Both the position numbers and the translations under genes were made by a program. From Klebsiella variicola (GTDB lineage: Bacteria; Pseudomonadota; Gammaproteobacteria; Enterobacterales; Enterobacteriaceae): 64,000 nt of DNA. Shown piece by piece: positions 44,411 to 53,165 of this stretch; position 1 is the stretch's first letter; the number at the start of each line of letters is the position of its first letter. The notes under the pieces are model-generated. The model saw only the letters and a program-made list of their open reading frames with translations, searched no databases and was not told the origin of the DNA. The stretch covers positions 1,116,001-1,180,000 of the forward strand of contig NZ_CP010523.2 in assembly GCF_000828055.2 (NCBI RefSeq), written 5' to 3'.

Positions 44411-44593
44411 TTAGCAGACGCCAAAGTCGCCCTCTTCCTGGTATGGCGTCACCTCTTCTGAGTTCAGCGTATAGCGCTCGCCCTGCTCTTGCGCGGCCTG
44501 AACCACCACCAGCTGTTCTCCCTGTACTTCAACCACTTTCAGTTTTGGTCCACCCGCACGCGGTTGTACCAGATCGCCGACAGAAAACATCAT
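44411..44593 (-). CDS. YodC-family protein (DUF2158)
   Basis: Small cytoplasmic protein of 60 residues with the DUF2158 pattern MFSVGDLVQPRAGGPKLKVV and a short acidic end containing one cysteine (EEGDFGVC). Function is unknown. It is convergent with stpA. The second codon is also ATG, so the start could be 3 nt later. Confidence 0.8.
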   Translation of the reverse strand: MMFSVGDLVQPRAGGPKLKVVEVQGEQLVVVQAAQEQGERYTLNSEEVTPYQEEGDFGVC

Positions 44594-44795
44594 TCACTCC
44601 TCACGGTTAACATCCTGGATGAACCTCAACCATAGCTCAACGACTGGCCAGTGAACACTGGCTGTGCTGTTTTTTGTTAAAACAATTTGGGGGTATATGT
44701 ATTAATGTTGTTAATGTTTTGCTGGCGCCATACCGCTGCTGAGAAGGGGGGACGGCGAGGGTAGGGTTACCATCAATCAGGTCAGGAAAGACACC

Positions 44796-45698
44796 ATGAA
44801 GTATATCGTTCTATTGATCATTGTTATTGCTGTTCTGTATGTCCATTATCGCGGGCGGGTGCGCTATCGTTTCTGGCGACAGCTCTCCGATCATTCAACA
44901 TTTACTGCTCCGCTGAATGGATTTATGTATTTATTTTCCCGCGTGCCGAATACGCCATATCTGCGCCCGGAGATGTTTCCCGAGCTGGCGATATTGCAGC
45001 AGAACTGGCAGGTAATTCGCGATGAAGGTCTCCACCTTCAGCAGCTGGAGCAGATTAAAGCGGCCGATAAATATAACGATGCCGGATTTAACTCATTTTT
45101 TAAAACCGGCTGGAAACGTTTTTATCTGAAATGGTATGAGGAGGCCCATCCCTCCGCCAGCCAGCTCTGCCCACACACCACCGCGCTACTGCGCGATATC
45201 CCGTCGGTGAAAGCGGCCATGTTCGCCACCCTGCCAGACGGCAGCCGTCTGCCGCGCCACCGCGATCCCTACGCCGGTTCGCTGCGCTTTCATCTCGGCC
45301 TGGCGACGCCGAACGATGACCGCTGCTTTATCGAGGTGGATGGCCAGCGCTACAGCTGGCGCGATGGGGAAGGGGTGCTGTTTGATGAGACCTATATTCA
45401 CTATGCGGAAAATACCAGCGGTGAGAATCGGCTGATTCTGTTCTGTGATATTGAACGGCCCATGCGCTACCGCTGGGCGCAGCAGGTGAACCACTGGCTG
45501 GGACGTCATCTGATGAGCGCCGCCTCGGCGCCCAATGATACCGGCGATCGCATTGGCGGGATTAACCGGGCGTTTCGCTATATCTACCAGATCCGCATTG
45601 TCGGCAAGCGGCTGAAAAAATGGAATAAGACGGTCTATTACATCGTTAAATGGCTGCTGTTCGGCGGCATTGCCTGGCTTATCTGGAGTGCGTTTTAA
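44796..45698 (+). CDS. lpxO: LpxO-type lipid A 2-hydroxylase
   Basis: Predicted inner-membrane Fe(II)/2-oxoglutarate dioxygenase of the aspartyl/asparaginyl beta-hydroxylase family, 300 residues. N-terminal ([15 protein letters not shown]) and C-terminal ([17 protein letters not shown]) membrane segments flank the catalytic domain. Iron ligands are in [18 protein letters not shown] and the later His of [11 protein letters not shown]. LpxO 2-hydroxylates the myristate of lipid A and is known in Klebsiella, where it aids resistance to host peptides. The position beside ygaP and the size fit; a paralogous hydroxylase is the main alternative. Confidence 0.8.
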   Translation: MKYIVLLIIVIAVLYVHYRGRVRYRFWRQLSDHSTFTAPLNGFMYLFSRVPNTPYLRPEMFPELAILQQNWQVIRDEGLHLQQLEQIKAADKYNDAGFNSFFKTGWKRFYLKWYEEAHPSASQLCPHTTALLRDIPSVKAAMFATLPDGSRLPRHRDPYAGSLRFHLGLATPNDDRCFIEVDGQRYSWRDGEGVLFDETYIHYAENTSGENRLILFCDIERPMRYRWAQQVNHWLGRHLMSAASAPNDTGDRIGGINRAFRYIYQIRIVGKRLKKWNKTVYYIVKWLLFGGIAWLIWSAF

Positions 45699-46225
45699 CC
45701 CTCATGACGCCGGTTCCAGGGCATGATCGCCAGCAGACGCGCCATGCCGCAAAAGCCGGTCACCCCGGCGAAGGTGAGCCCGGCGCCGACCGCGCCGCTG
45801 AGCAGGAAGAAGCCGCTGCTCACGGTATAGCCCAGCAGTACACCGAGTAAAATCAGGACGCCAGCGGCAATTTGTACCTGGCGCATCAGCGGCAGCGGCT
45901 GGGATTTATCCTCCTCAACCGGGAACCCCGCGGCCCTCCAGCCCTGAATCCCCCCGGCCAGCAGGCTTGCCTGCGCCGGTGCGGCGGCGGCGGCCAAGCG
46001 AATCGCGTTATTCTGCGTCCGGGAACCCGCCTGGCAGTGAAAGATGACTGTCTCTCCGGCCCGGGCATTGAGGGTCGCACCGTTGGTCAGGCTGGCGAGC
46101 GGCACCAGTTCGGCATCGGGAATATGTTCGCGCGCGTATTCATCCGCATCACGGATATCAATCAGTCTGGCGCCCTGGGCAATCAGCGCCCGGGCTTCGG
46201 CCGGGGTTAAGGTAGCGATGGTCAT
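45695..46225 (-). CDS. ygaP: YgaP, membrane-bound rhodanese
   Basis: Inner-membrane sulfurtransferase, 176 residues, with an N-terminal rhodanese domain (active-site loop [12 protein letters not shown]) and two C-terminal membrane segments ([18 protein letters not shown] and [20 protein letters not shown]) of the DUF2892 type. The E. coli protein is S-nitrosylated and has been linked to thiocyanate export. It is 7 nt downstream of ygaV and overlaps lpxO by 4 bp tail to tail. Confidence 0.93.
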   Translation of the reverse strand: MTIATLTPAEARALIAQGARLIDIRDADEYAREHIPDAELVPLASLTNGATLNARAGETVIFHCQAGSRTQNNAIRLAAAAAPAQASLLAGGIQGWRAAGFPVEEDKSQPLPLMRQVQIAAGVLILLGVLLGYTVSSGFFLLSGAVGAGLTFAGVTGFCGMARLLAIMPWNRRHEG

Positions 46226-46232
46226 AGGATCC

Positions 46233-46532
46233 TCACGGGCAATAGAGCGTTTTCAGCGTGTTGATCACCTGCTGTACCGCAGGGTGGGTGATGAAATAGT
46301 GGATACGCTGGGCATCGCGCTCGCTGTCGATCAGCCCCTCGTCACGCATCCGCGCAAGGTGCTGCGAGGTGGCGGAAGGGCTCAGGCCGGTAGCGCGGGC
46401 CAGTTCACCGGCGCTGGCCCGCGGCGCATCGCACAGCATGCACAGGATCAGCAATCGGTGAGGATTGCTCATGGCTTTCATCAGCGCGGCGGCTTCTCCG
46501 GCGCGGGCCTGCAGGTCTTCAGGTGTGGTCAT
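46233..46532 (-). CDS. ygaV: YgaV, ArsR-family repressor
   Basis: Winged-helix repressor of 99 residues ([20 protein letters not shown], then [19 protein letters not shown]). E. coli YgaV autoregulates ygaVP and responds to tributyltin and sulfide/heme-related signals. Cysteines at CMLCDAP fit a thiol-based switch as in SqrR/BigR-type regulators. First gene of the ygaVP operon. A large symmetric operator lies immediately upstream of the start codon. Confidence 0.92.
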   Translation of the reverse strand: MTTPEDLQARAGEAAALMKAMSNPHRLLILCMLCDAPRASAGELARATGLSPSATSQHLARMRDEGLIDSERDAQRIHYFITHPAVQQVINTLKTLYCP

Positions 46533-46534
46533 AT

Positions 46535-46570
46535 ATTTTAGCTTTTTCTAAATTTAGATAACTCTAAAAT
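46535..46570. promoter_or_regulatory. Symmetric operator of ygaVP
   Basis: A 36-bp perfect dyad made of ATTTTAG (46535-46541), six bases, CTAAATTTAG (46548-46557), six bases, and CTAAAAT (46564-46570). The outer and inner elements are mutual inverted repeats, so the region can be read as two overlapping ArsR-type operators sharing the centre. It begins 2 bp upstream of the ygaV start codon. Confidence 0.75.
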
Positions 46571-46607
46571 AAAAACATCCCCTGCGCCAGCACTTTTTAT
46601 CTGTGAC

Positions 46608-47213
46608 TCAGGCCGGAACGGCGAGCTGGGCAATCTGCGCCCGGGCGCTGGCGATCCCTGCGTCGCGACCATGCGGACGATTGTCCAGCCCTTCGGCATA
46701 GATAAATTCCACCTCATGGATCCCCATCAGCCCCAGTACCGCGCGCAGATAGGGGGTGATGGCGTCGGTGGTCTCTCCCTGGTGAATACCGCCGCGGCTG
46801 CTGACGACCACCGCCCGAACGCCCTCGACCAGCCCCTGCGGCCAGCTGTCGGTGTAGCGAAAGGTTTCCCGCGCCCGCGCCACGAGGTCGAACCATTTCT
46901 TCAGGTCGGTCGGGACGTTGAGGTTATACATCGGCGCCCCGATCACCAGCAGGTCGCTGGCTTTTAACTCGGCGATAAGCTGGTCGGAGCGCGCAACCGC
47001 CGCGCGGATGGCTGGCTGCGGATCCACTGCCCCGCGCAGGGCGGCGAACAGGGGGCGATCCAGCGTTGGCAGCGCCATGGCGCTGAGATCGTGTTCCGTG
47101 AGCCGATCGCGGTGTCCTGCTGCCCGGCGCGCCGCGAGAAATTCGTTAATCAGCTGATTGGTCAGGGATGTTTCGCCATTAATGCTGGATTTTAATACCA
47201 GAACGTTAGCCAT
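46608..47213 (-). CDS. FMN-dependent NADH:quinone/azo oxidoreductase (AzoR-like)
   Basis: Flavodoxin-fold reductase of 201 residues resembling AzoR: N-terminal phosphate loop VLVLKSSINGETSLTNQLI, flavin-contacting APMYNLNVPTDLKKWFD and SSRGGIHQGE. It probably reduces quinones or azo compounds with NAD(P)H. It is a paralogue rather than the housekeeping azoR, whose neighbourhood is different. A LysR-type gene is divergent across a 103-bp gap and is the likely regulator. Confidence 0.85.
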   Translation of the reverse strand: MANVLVLKSSINGETSLTNQLINEFLAARRAAGHRDRLTEHDLSAMALPTLDRPLFAALRGAVDPQPAIRAAVARSDQLIAELKASDLLVIGAPMYNLNVPTDLKKWFDLVARARETFRYTDSWPQGLVEGVRAVVVSSRGGIHQGETTDAITPYLRAVLGLMGIHEVEFIYAEGLDNRPHGRDAGIASARAQIAQLAVPA

Positions 47214-47316
47214 GATGAGTGCCTCAAGTGAAGGGGAGAGGCAGAGACTAACACTGTCTTTTTTCTCTCTGGAGTGACATTATTTTCCTCTATTGTATCC
47301 CGTAAGGAACCAATCT

Positions 47317-48234
47317 GTGCGTGACGATCTGAACGCGATCCCGGTGTTTGTTACCGTGGTCGAGAGCGGTAACTTTGCCAGCGCGGCGGCGATCCTCCAC
47401 GTGACGCGTTCGGCGGTGGGTAAAACCATTGCCCGGCTGGAAGCGCGCCTCGGCGTGGCGTTATTCCAGCGCACTACCCGTCGGCAACTGCTGACGGAAG
47501 AGGGGGAGCAATTTTACCACCAGTGCCGGGAAGCGCTGGCGCGCATCCGCGAGGCCGAAGAGGCGCTCCAGCGCGGGAAGGGCGAGGTGCAGGGGCGGCT
47601 GCGGATCTCGCTACCAGTGCTCTTTGGCCAGCGCTGCGTGGCGCCGGTGCTATTCCGCCTGAGCCAGCGCTATCCGTTACTGAAGCTCGAGCTCCACTAC
47701 AGCGACCGGCAGGTCAATCTGCTGGAGGAGGGGTTTGATCTTGCGGTGCGTATCGGAAACCTGGCCGATACCGGGTCGCTACGGGCGCGGGCGCTGGGGG
47801 AGCATGGCATGGTGCTGTGCGCGGCGGTGGAGTACCTGCGCCGCCAGCCGGCGCCGCAGACCATCGCCGGGTTGAGCGAGCACCGCACCCTCGGCTATCT
47901 GCACAACGGCCAACTGCAAAAATGGCAACTGTACGACCCGCAGCAGGGCGAAGTGCGCTTCAGTCCGCAGACGGGGCTGGTACAGGATGATTTTGCCGCC
48001 ATCGCGGCGGCGGTGCAGCAGGGGATGGGCATCGCCTGGTTGCCGGACTGGCTGGTGGCGCAGGCGCTCGCCGACGGGACGCTGCAGCAGGTGCTGGCGC
48101 CCAGCGCTCAGGTGCGTTTCGCTATCCACGCGGTGTGGCCGGAGGGGCCGTGGCTGCCGCAAAAAACGCGGGTGGCGATCGATGCCCTGCGGGAAGGACT
48201 GCGCCTTGCTAAAAGCACACCGCCCAGCGGTTAA
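47317..48234 (+). CDS. LysR-family regulator
   Basis: Transcription factor of 305 residues with N-terminal helix-turn-helix (FVTVVESGNFASAAAILHVT, RSAVGKTIARLEARLGVALF) and a LysR substrate-binding domain. It belongs to the large group that often regulates a divergent oxidoreductase, here the AzoR-like gene. The frame permits TTG at 47293, but GTG 47317 has AAGGA about 8 nt upstream and gives the standard (V)RDDLNAIPVFV start. Confidence 0.86.
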   Translation: MRDDLNAIPVFVTVVESGNFASAAAILHVTRSAVGKTIARLEARLGVALFQRTTRRQLLTEEGEQFYHQCREALARIREAEEALQRGKGEVQGRLRISLPVLFGQRCVAPVLFRLSQRYPLLKLELHYSDRQVNLLEEGFDLAVRIGNLADTGSLRARALGEHGMVLCAAVEYLRRQPAPQTIAGLSEHRTLGYLHNGQLQKWQLYDPQQGEVRFSPQTGLVQDDFAAIAAAVQQGMGIAWLPDWLVAQALADGTLQQVLAPSAQVRFAIHAVWPEGPWLPQKTRVAIDALREGLRLAKSTPPSG

Positions 48235-48246
48235 GGGTATCTTAAG
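48230..48246 (+). promoter_or_regulatory. PmrA (BasR)-type box before the PAP2 phosphatase gene
   Basis: GTTAAG-GGTAT-CTTAAG: two TTAAG half-sites with the 5-bp spacer typical of PmrA boxes (YTTAAK-N5-YTTAAK). The only departure is G as the first base. A GATAAT hexamer (48257-48262) lies 10 bp downstream as a possible -10. The box overlaps the LysR stop codon and is 47 bp before the phosphatase ATG. Confidence 0.5.
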
Positions 48247-48293
48247 GCGACCGGGCGATAATGACAGAAAGATGACGACTGAGAGCTATCGCC

Positions 48294-48890
48294 ATGAACG
48301 CCCTGGAAACCCTGAATCAATCTGTTTTTTTCGCGCTTAACGCGCAGCCTGGCGCCGCGGAGGGCCTGCTGTCGCTGGCCCGTTTTTGCGCCAGCGGCAT
48401 CGTGTTTATGATGCCGGCGATCGCGCTCGGCCTGTGGTTTCTCGGTGGTCGTGAGGGACACCGCCAGGCGCTGTTTATGACCCTGGCCGTGATGATTTCC
48501 CTCGGGCTGGGGATGGTGTGCGGGACGCTCTGGTTTCATCCGCGGCCGTTTATGATCCCCCTCGGCCATACCTGGATAAGTCATCCGGCGGATAACAGCT
48601 TCCCCAGCGATCACGCTACGGTGATGTTCAGCGCCGCGTTTGCGCTGCTGTCGCTGCGCCTGCGGGCGCCTGGTCTGCTGATGCTGCTGGCTGCGCTGCC
48701 GGTGGCCTGGTCGCGGATCTATCTTGGGGTGCATTTTCCGCTGGATATGGTGGGCGCAGCCCTGGTCTCCATTGGCGGGGTCATCGTGGCGAAGCGGGTC
48801 TGGCAGGCGGTCGGCCCACGGCTGGTGCTGCTGTGCGAGGCCGTCAGCCGGCGGATGTTCTCCTGGCTGCCGGCGCGCTTTACGCCATAG
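48294..48890 (+). CDS. PAP2-family phosphatase (YbjG/BcrC-like undecaprenyl-diphosphatase)
   Basis: Inner-membrane phosphatase, 198 residues, about five spans. The three PAP2 signatures are seen: C1 replaced by HPRPF, C2 SFPSDHATVMF and C3 SRIYLGVHFPLDMVGA, with the catalytic His pair in SDH and GVH. It resembles YbjG, which recycles undecaprenyl pyrophosphate on the periplasmic side and confers bacitracin resistance. It is preceded by a PmrA-type box, and YbjG in E. coli is itself reported under PhoP/BasR control. It ends 2 bp before the stop of the convergent activator gene. Confidence 0.83.
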   Translation: MNALETLNQSVFFALNAQPGAAEGLLSLARFCASGIVFMMPAIALGLWFLGGREGHRQALFMTLAVMISLGLGMVCGTLWFHPRPFMIPLGHTWISHPADNSFPSDHATVMFSAAFALLSLRLRAPGLLMLLAALPVAWSRIYLGVHFPLDMVGAALVSIGGVIVAKRVWQAVGPRLVLLCEAVSRRMFSWLPARFTP

Positions 48891-48892
48891 CC

Positions 48893-50680
48893 TCAGCGAC
48901 GAGGCCGTCCGGTACGGGCGGCGCGGCGGTATAGCGTGCTGCGGGCGATACCCAGTATCTGTGCCGCCCGGCTGACGTTGCCGTTAACGCTGGCCAGGGT
49001 ATCGACAATCAACTGCTCGTCATGGGCCTGCAATCCTCCGCGCGGCAGCGGCGCAGGCGCGGTGCGATACGCCTCCGGCAGCGCGTCGGGCGTCAGCGTG
49101 TCGCCCTCATCGGCCAGAGCCAGCATCACCTTCAGGACGCTCTGCAGCTGGCGCACGTTTCCCGGCCACGGCAGCTGGCTGAGGTGGACCAGCAGTGCAT
49201 TTGAAAGCGTCACCCGGCGTGAAACACCGCCCAGGTCGCGCCACAGCGTGGCGATAAAGGTTTCCAGCGCCGGCCACTCGCGCAGCGGGGGCAGCGCCAG
49301 GGCATACTCCCGCAGGCGCCACAGCAGATCTTCACGGAATTCGCCGGCGCTGACCCGTTGCGTCAGATTGCGGTGGGTGGCGCAGATCAAGGCGAAATTC
49401 ACCGGCACGCTGCGGCTGGCGCCCAGCGGGGCCACCTCTTTTTCCTGCAACACCCGCAGGAGCCGCGTCTGCAGCGCCAGCGGCATATCGCCGATCTCAT
49501 CGAGAAACAGTACCCCGCCCTCAGCCTCGCGGATTTTACCGATATAGCCGTTTTTGCTGGCGCCGGTAAATGCCCCCGGCTGGTAGCCGAAGAGCTCGGA
49601 TTCGATCAGCGATTCCGGGATGGCCGCGCAGTTGATGGCGACAAATTTGCCACTGCGCCAGCGGCTGTGCTGATGCAGCGTACGGCTGACATACTCCTTG
49701 CCGCTGCCGGTTTCTCCCTCAATGCATAGCGCAATGCCGGCGTTGAGCAGCCGCAGCAGCTTTTCGCCTTCGCGCGGGCTGGTGAAAGGGAGATGCATGA
49801 CCGGCGGGGCGCTTACCGCCACCCGGCGGCGGGTGGGCTCCCGCAGGCGATAGTGATAGCGGCCCTGCGGGGTGGTCAGCGGCAGCGGGACGCTGACCGC
49901 CCTTTGCGCCAGCGTCGGAAAAAGCGACGCAAAGGTGAGCTGGCCAAACTGCGCCGCGCTCAGGCCGAACTCGCGCATCGCCAGTCGGTTGCCGGCGGTG
50001 AGGACGTTGTCAGAAAAGACCAGCAGCAGCTCCTCGACGCTGTCGAGCTTGTCCACCTGCCGGTGCAGGCTCATCAGCCACTGCTCCGGATGCAGGCTCT
50101 GTTTCACCCACAGATACTCAATCTGCTTTGCCGCCGCCTTCACCCAGCCGAAGGTATGCTGGTGGGGAAAATCCGCCGGGCCGGAGATATCCAGCACCCC
50201 GGCAATACTTCCGTCCGGCCGCTGGAGCGGCATCGCCGCACAGTACAGATTCTGATTGCGGGTAAGAAAATGCTGGCGGCCATCGATTTCGCAGCCGTCA
50301 TCAATGACCAGCGCGGTGCCAATGGCGTTGGTCCCGCGCCCGCTTTCGCTCCACAGATTGCCGGGGGCCAGCGCCACGCGCTGAGCCTTCTGCATCGCCT
50401 GGGTATCGCCGACGGTGTGCAGCACCAGGCCACTGGGGTCGGAGAGGACCACCACCGACTGCAGGTCCGCCACCTGGCGCGACAGGGCATCCACCACCGG
50501 CTGCGCCAGCTGCTGCAGGCTGCGGTGGCTGGCGAGCCGGTCTGCCAGCTCCCCGGCGCGCAGACGGGGAAAATCCTCGGTAGCGGGATCCAGACCATAG
50601 CGCTGGCAGCGAGACCACGAGTCGCTGAGCAGGGGGTTAGCGTTAACCTCTGGTGCGAGAAGATAGGGATTACCTGGCAC
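48893..50680 (-). CDS. AcoR-type sigma-54 enhancer-binding activator
   Basis: Activator of 595 residues: N-terminal sensor region with a GAF-like part (about 55-190; ESGRGTNAIGTALVID), an AAA+ domain with Walker A GETGSGKE and the sigma-54 contact loop GAFTGA, Walker B GGVLFLDEIGD, and a C-terminal Fis-type helix-turn-helix (NVSRAAQILGIARSTLYRRA). It is the AcoR/DhaR group; the intact GAFTGA separates it from DhaR, which works with sigma-70. It is divergent from an aldehyde dehydrogenase gene that has a sigma-54 promoter, its evident target. Confidence 0.88.
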   Translation of the reverse strand: MPGNPYLLAPEVNANPLLSDSWSRCQRYGLDPATEDFPRLRAGELADRLASHRSLQQLAQPVVDALSRQVADLQSVVVLSDPSGLVLHTVGDTQAMQKAQRVALAPGNLWSESGRGTNAIGTALVIDDGCEIDGRQHFLTRNQNLYCAAMPLQRPDGSIAGVLDISGPADFPHQHTFGWVKAAAKQIEYLWVKQSLHPEQWLMSLHRQVDKLDSVEELLLVFSDNVLTAGNRLAMREFGLSAAQFGQLTFASLFPTLAQRAVSVPLPLTTPQGRYHYRLREPTRRRVAVSAPPVMHLPFTSPREGEKLLRLLNAGIALCIEGETGSGKEYVSRTLHQHSRWRSGKFVAINCAAIPESLIESELFGYQPGAFTGASKNGYIGKIREAEGGVLFLDEIGDMPLALQTRLLRVLQEKEVAPLGASRSVPVNFALICATHRNLTQRVSAGEFREDLLWRLREYALALPPLREWPALETFIATLWRDLGGVSRRVTLSNALLVHLSQLPWPGNVRQLQSVLKVMLALADEGDTLTPDALPEAYRTAPAPLPRGGLQAHDEQLIVDTLASVNGNVSRAAQILGIARSTLYRRAARTGRPRR

Positions 50681-50738
50681 AGGGCACCTCAGGGTCGATG
50701 TTGCTGTGTTGCAATATTGTAGCCATTTGGTTTATTTG

Positions 50739-50757
50739 GTGTTGCGATTTGCAACAC
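50739..50757. promoter_or_regulatory. Inverted repeat, likely activator site
   Basis: A perfect inverted repeat GTGTTGC-GATTT-GCAACAC, about 100 bp upstream of the sigma-54 promoter. A second GTGTTGC half-site with a near-palindrome (TGCAATATTGTA) lies at 50706-50722. Both are between the activator start and the aldehyde dehydrogenase promoter, where an enhancer should be. Confidence 0.65.
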
Positions 50758-50851
50758 AGAAGTGGACATCTGTGCGACAGCGCCTGCCATCCTGGTAAAT
50801 AAATAATCCTAACTCATTAATAAATAATATAAATTGTTGGCAATAAAAAAC

Positions 50852-50867
50852 TGGCATAACCCCTGCA
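50852..50867 (+). promoter_or_regulatory. Sigma-54 promoter of the aldehyde dehydrogenase gene
   Basis: TGGCATAACCCCTGCA has GG and GC ten bases apart (TGGCAY-N5-YTGCA), a good -24/-12 match. It is 76 bp before the ATG at 50944. Confidence 0.8.
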
Positions 50868-50943
50868 AAGTGAGAAGCGTTCGGCGGCAAGTTTAAAAAA
50901 TCAATATGCCGCTGCGTCTCAACCCTACAGAAGGAGATTTGCG

Positions 50944-52464
50944 ATGCGTTATGCACATCCTGGCCAGCCCGGCGCCCTGGTTTCATTTAAATCCGCTTAC
51001 GGCAACTTCATTGACGGTAAATTTGTCGAGCCGCTGAGCGGTGAATTCTTTATGAATACCTCCCCGGTCGACGGCAGCAACATTGCGCAATTTCCCCGCT
51101 CGGACGCCAAAGACATTGAGTTCGCCCTGGATGCCGCTCACCGTGCGGCGCCGGCGTGGGGTAAAACGTCAGTGCAGCAGCGCTCCAGGCTGCTGCTACA
51201 GGTCGCCGATCGTATTGAACAGCACCTGGAGTATCTGGCCGTCGCGGAGAGCTGGGACAACGGGAAACCGATCCGCGAAACCCTGAATGCCGACCTGCCG
51301 CTGGCGGTGGACCATTTCCGCTACTTCGCCGGCTGCCTGCGCGCCCAGGAGGGAAGCACCGCCGAGATTGACGAAACGACGGTGGCCTATCATTTCCATG
51401 AACCGCTGGGGGTGGTTGGGCAGATTATCCCGTGGAACTTTCCGCTGCTGATGGCCGCGTGGAAGCTGGCCCCGGCCCTGGCGGCGGGTAACTGCGTGGT
51501 GCTCAAGCCGGCTGAACAGACGCCGCTGAGCATTACCCTGCTGCTGGAGCTGATTGGCGATCTGTTCCCGGCCGGGGTGCTTAACGTGGTACAGGGATTC
51601 GGCAAAGAGGCGGGCGAGGCGCTGGCCACCAGCAAGCGTATCGCCAAGCTGGCGTTCACTGGCTCCACGCCGGTCGGGCGGCATATTCTCGCCTGCGCGG
51701 CGGAAAATATTATCCCCTGCACTGTCGAGCTGGGGGGCAAATCGCCCAACATCTACTTCGCCGACGTAATGGAGGGAGAAGAGGAGTTTATTGAGAAGGC
51801 GGTGGAGGGACTGGTGCTTGGCTTCTTCAACCAGGGGGAGGTATGTACCTGCCCGTCGCGGGCGCTGATCCATGAATCCATCTATGAGCCCTTTATGGCG
51901 CGGGTCATGGAGAAGGTGGCGCAGATCCGCCGTGGTGACCCGTTAGATACCGACACCATGATCGGCGCGCAGGCTTCCCGCCAGCAGTTCGATAAGATCC
52001 TCTCCTACATTCAGATTGCGCGGGAAGAGGGCGGGCAAATTCTGACCGGCGGCGAGCGGGCGGCTATCGCGCCGGCGCTGGATAACGGTTTTTATATTCA
52101 GCCCACGCTGATTAAAGGCCGCAACGATATGCGCAGCTTCCAGGAGGAGATCTTTGGGCCCGTGATCGGGGTGACCACCTTTAAGGACGAAGCGGAAGCG
52201 CTGACCATCGCCAATGAGACCCAGTTTGGCCTTGGCGCCGGGGTCTGGACGCGGGATACCAACCTCGCCTATCGCATGGGCCGCGGGATTAAAGCCGGCC
52301 GCGTATGGACCAACTGCTATCATGTCTACCCGGCGCATGCGGCGTTCGGTGGCTATAAACAGTCTGGCGTTGGCCGGGAAACGCACAAGATGGCGCTGGA
52401 TGCCTATCAGCAAACCAAAAATCTGCTGGTGAGCTACGGCACCGCCCCGCTGGGTCTGTTCTAA
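50944..52464 (+). CDS. NAD+-dependent aldehyde dehydrogenase (AldB/ExaC/AcoD type)
   Basis: Cytoplasmic enzyme of 506 residues oxidising short-chain aldehydes such as acetaldehyde to acids. It has the coenzyme-binding [20 protein letters not shown] stretch, catalytic Glu region VELGGKSPN and catalytic Cys region [15 protein letters not shown], and ends with [20 protein letters not shown], all like E. coli AldB and Pseudomonas ExaC. AAGGAG precedes the ATG. Sigma-54 promoter and divergent AcoR-type activator suggest induction by an alcohol or acetoin-type substrate. Confidence 0.92.
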   Translation: MRYAHPGQPGALVSFKSAYGNFIDGKFVEPLSGEFFMNTSPVDGSNIAQFPRSDAKDIEFALDAAHRAAPAWGKTSVQQRSRLLLQVADRIEQHLEYLAVAESWDNGKPIRETLNADLPLAVDHFRYFAGCLRAQEGSTAEIDETTVAYHFHEPLGVVGQIIPWNFPLLMAAWKLAPALAAGNCVVLKPAEQTPLSITLLLELIGDLFPAGVLNVVQGFGKEAGEALATSKRIAKLAFTGSTPVGRHILACAAENIIPCTVELGGKSPNIYFADVMEGEEEFIEKAVEGLVLGFFNQGEVCTCPSRALIHESIYEPFMARVMEKVAQIRRGDPLDTDTMIGAQASRQQFDKILSYIQIAREEGGQILTGGERAAIAPALDNGFYIQPTLIKGRNDMRSFQEEIFGPVIGVTTFKDEAEALTIANETQFGLGAGVWTRDTNLAYRMGRGIKAGRVWTNCYHVYPAHAAFGGYKQSGVGRETHKMALDAYQQTKNLLVSYGTAPLGLF

Positions 52465-52495
52465 ATACAACCCCGCGCTTCTGTTCCAACCTCTG

Positions 52496-52527
52496 TCCGC
52501 AATCCGTCCGGGTTGCGGATTTTTTTT
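52496..52527 (+). terminator. Terminator of the aldehyde dehydrogenase gene
   Basis: A 7-bp stem TCCGCAA / TTGCGGA around TCCGTCCGGG followed by TTTTTTTT (52513-52527). Strong intrinsic terminator. Confidence 0.9.
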
Positions 52528-53068
52528 AACTGCAAAATAACCCTGCTATTTAGCCGGTTTTATTGAGCGGCATGACCAACACATTCACACGGCTGATGTA
52601 ATATCTTTCACTTGAAAATAAAAAGGGTTCCACAACAAGAAATTATGCGCAGTGAGGCGGACACTTGTGCTTCATTTATGTAGAAATGATGAATATTAAT
52701 ACCAGGAAAATTCCTAATTTTCCTGTGCTGTCGATCGGAAGCACAATAAAACAAGACAACTTTTTGAGTAATTATCTTTAAATTTGTTAATGGTTTTGAT
52801 CTGTTGTTGTTTGAAAGTGTTTTATTGCCGTTTGTATAGATATGTAAATTAACATTGAAAAGGCATTTCAAAAATAAATTTTATGCCTCTGATAATCATT
52901 AACTTATTCGTAACATTGTGCCGGGTTGCCTTTTGGTAGGTGCGGTAATATATTTATTTCGCACACCAAAATAACTTTTTTAGCTTCTGTTTTTTATTAA
53001 TGGTCACCTTTTGACGGAATAAAGCAGAGTGAGAGGGCGTGTGCCTACTATCCTGCGGAAGGAACGCA
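52528..53068. other. AT-rich upstream region of the fimbrial operon
   Basis: About 540 bp, markedly AT-rich, without a gene I can support. It contains a perfect 10-bp-arm palindrome CAGGAAAATT-CCT-AATTTTCCTG (52703-52725), followed by TGTGCT...AGCACA inverted arms. The left copy of the 16-bp repeat (52694-52709) overlaps the palindrome. No recombinase gene or clear invertible promoter was found. Probably H-NS-silenced control DNA. Confidence 0.5.
52694..52709 (+). repeat. 16-bp direct repeat, left copy
   Basis: TATTAATACCAGGAAA, identical to 59691-59706. The two copies bracket the six fimbrial genes in direct orientation, 7.0 kb apart. Confidence 0.5.
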
Positions 53069-53131
53069 ATGAACATTTACAAGGAGGAACTGATGAGCAG
53101 CTTCGCGATAGCCAAGCGCTATTGCCGATGA
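53069..53131 (+). CDS. Possible 20-residue leader ORF before the fimbrial operon
   Basis: A short ORF with a GGAAGGA ribosome site in front of ATG 53069, reading MNIYKEELMSSF then AIAKRYCR and a stop. An internal in-frame ATG at 53093 has an even better site (AAGGAGGAACTG). It ends 34 bp before the pilin gene. It may be a leader peptide or the remnant of a lost small gene; no family is recognised. Confidence 0.3.
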   Translation: MNIYKEELMSSFAIAKRYCR

Positions 53132-53165
53132 CTGTGCGATATATTCGTTAACGATGAGATAAATA

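Noticed and set aside
44701-44719. TTAATGTTG/TTAATGTTT repeat before lpxO considered as a PhoP box
   Set aside because: The repeat period is 9 bp rather than the 11 bp of PhoP boxes and the half-sites differ from GGTTTA.
52608-52871. 87-codon minus-strand frame upstream of the fimbrial operon
   Set aside because: Asn/Lys/Ile-rich translation of AT-rich DNA, without a ribosome site.
52528-53165. Possible invertible promoter switch for the fimbriae
   Set aside because: No pair of long inverted repeats at suitable distance and no recombinase gene in the island.
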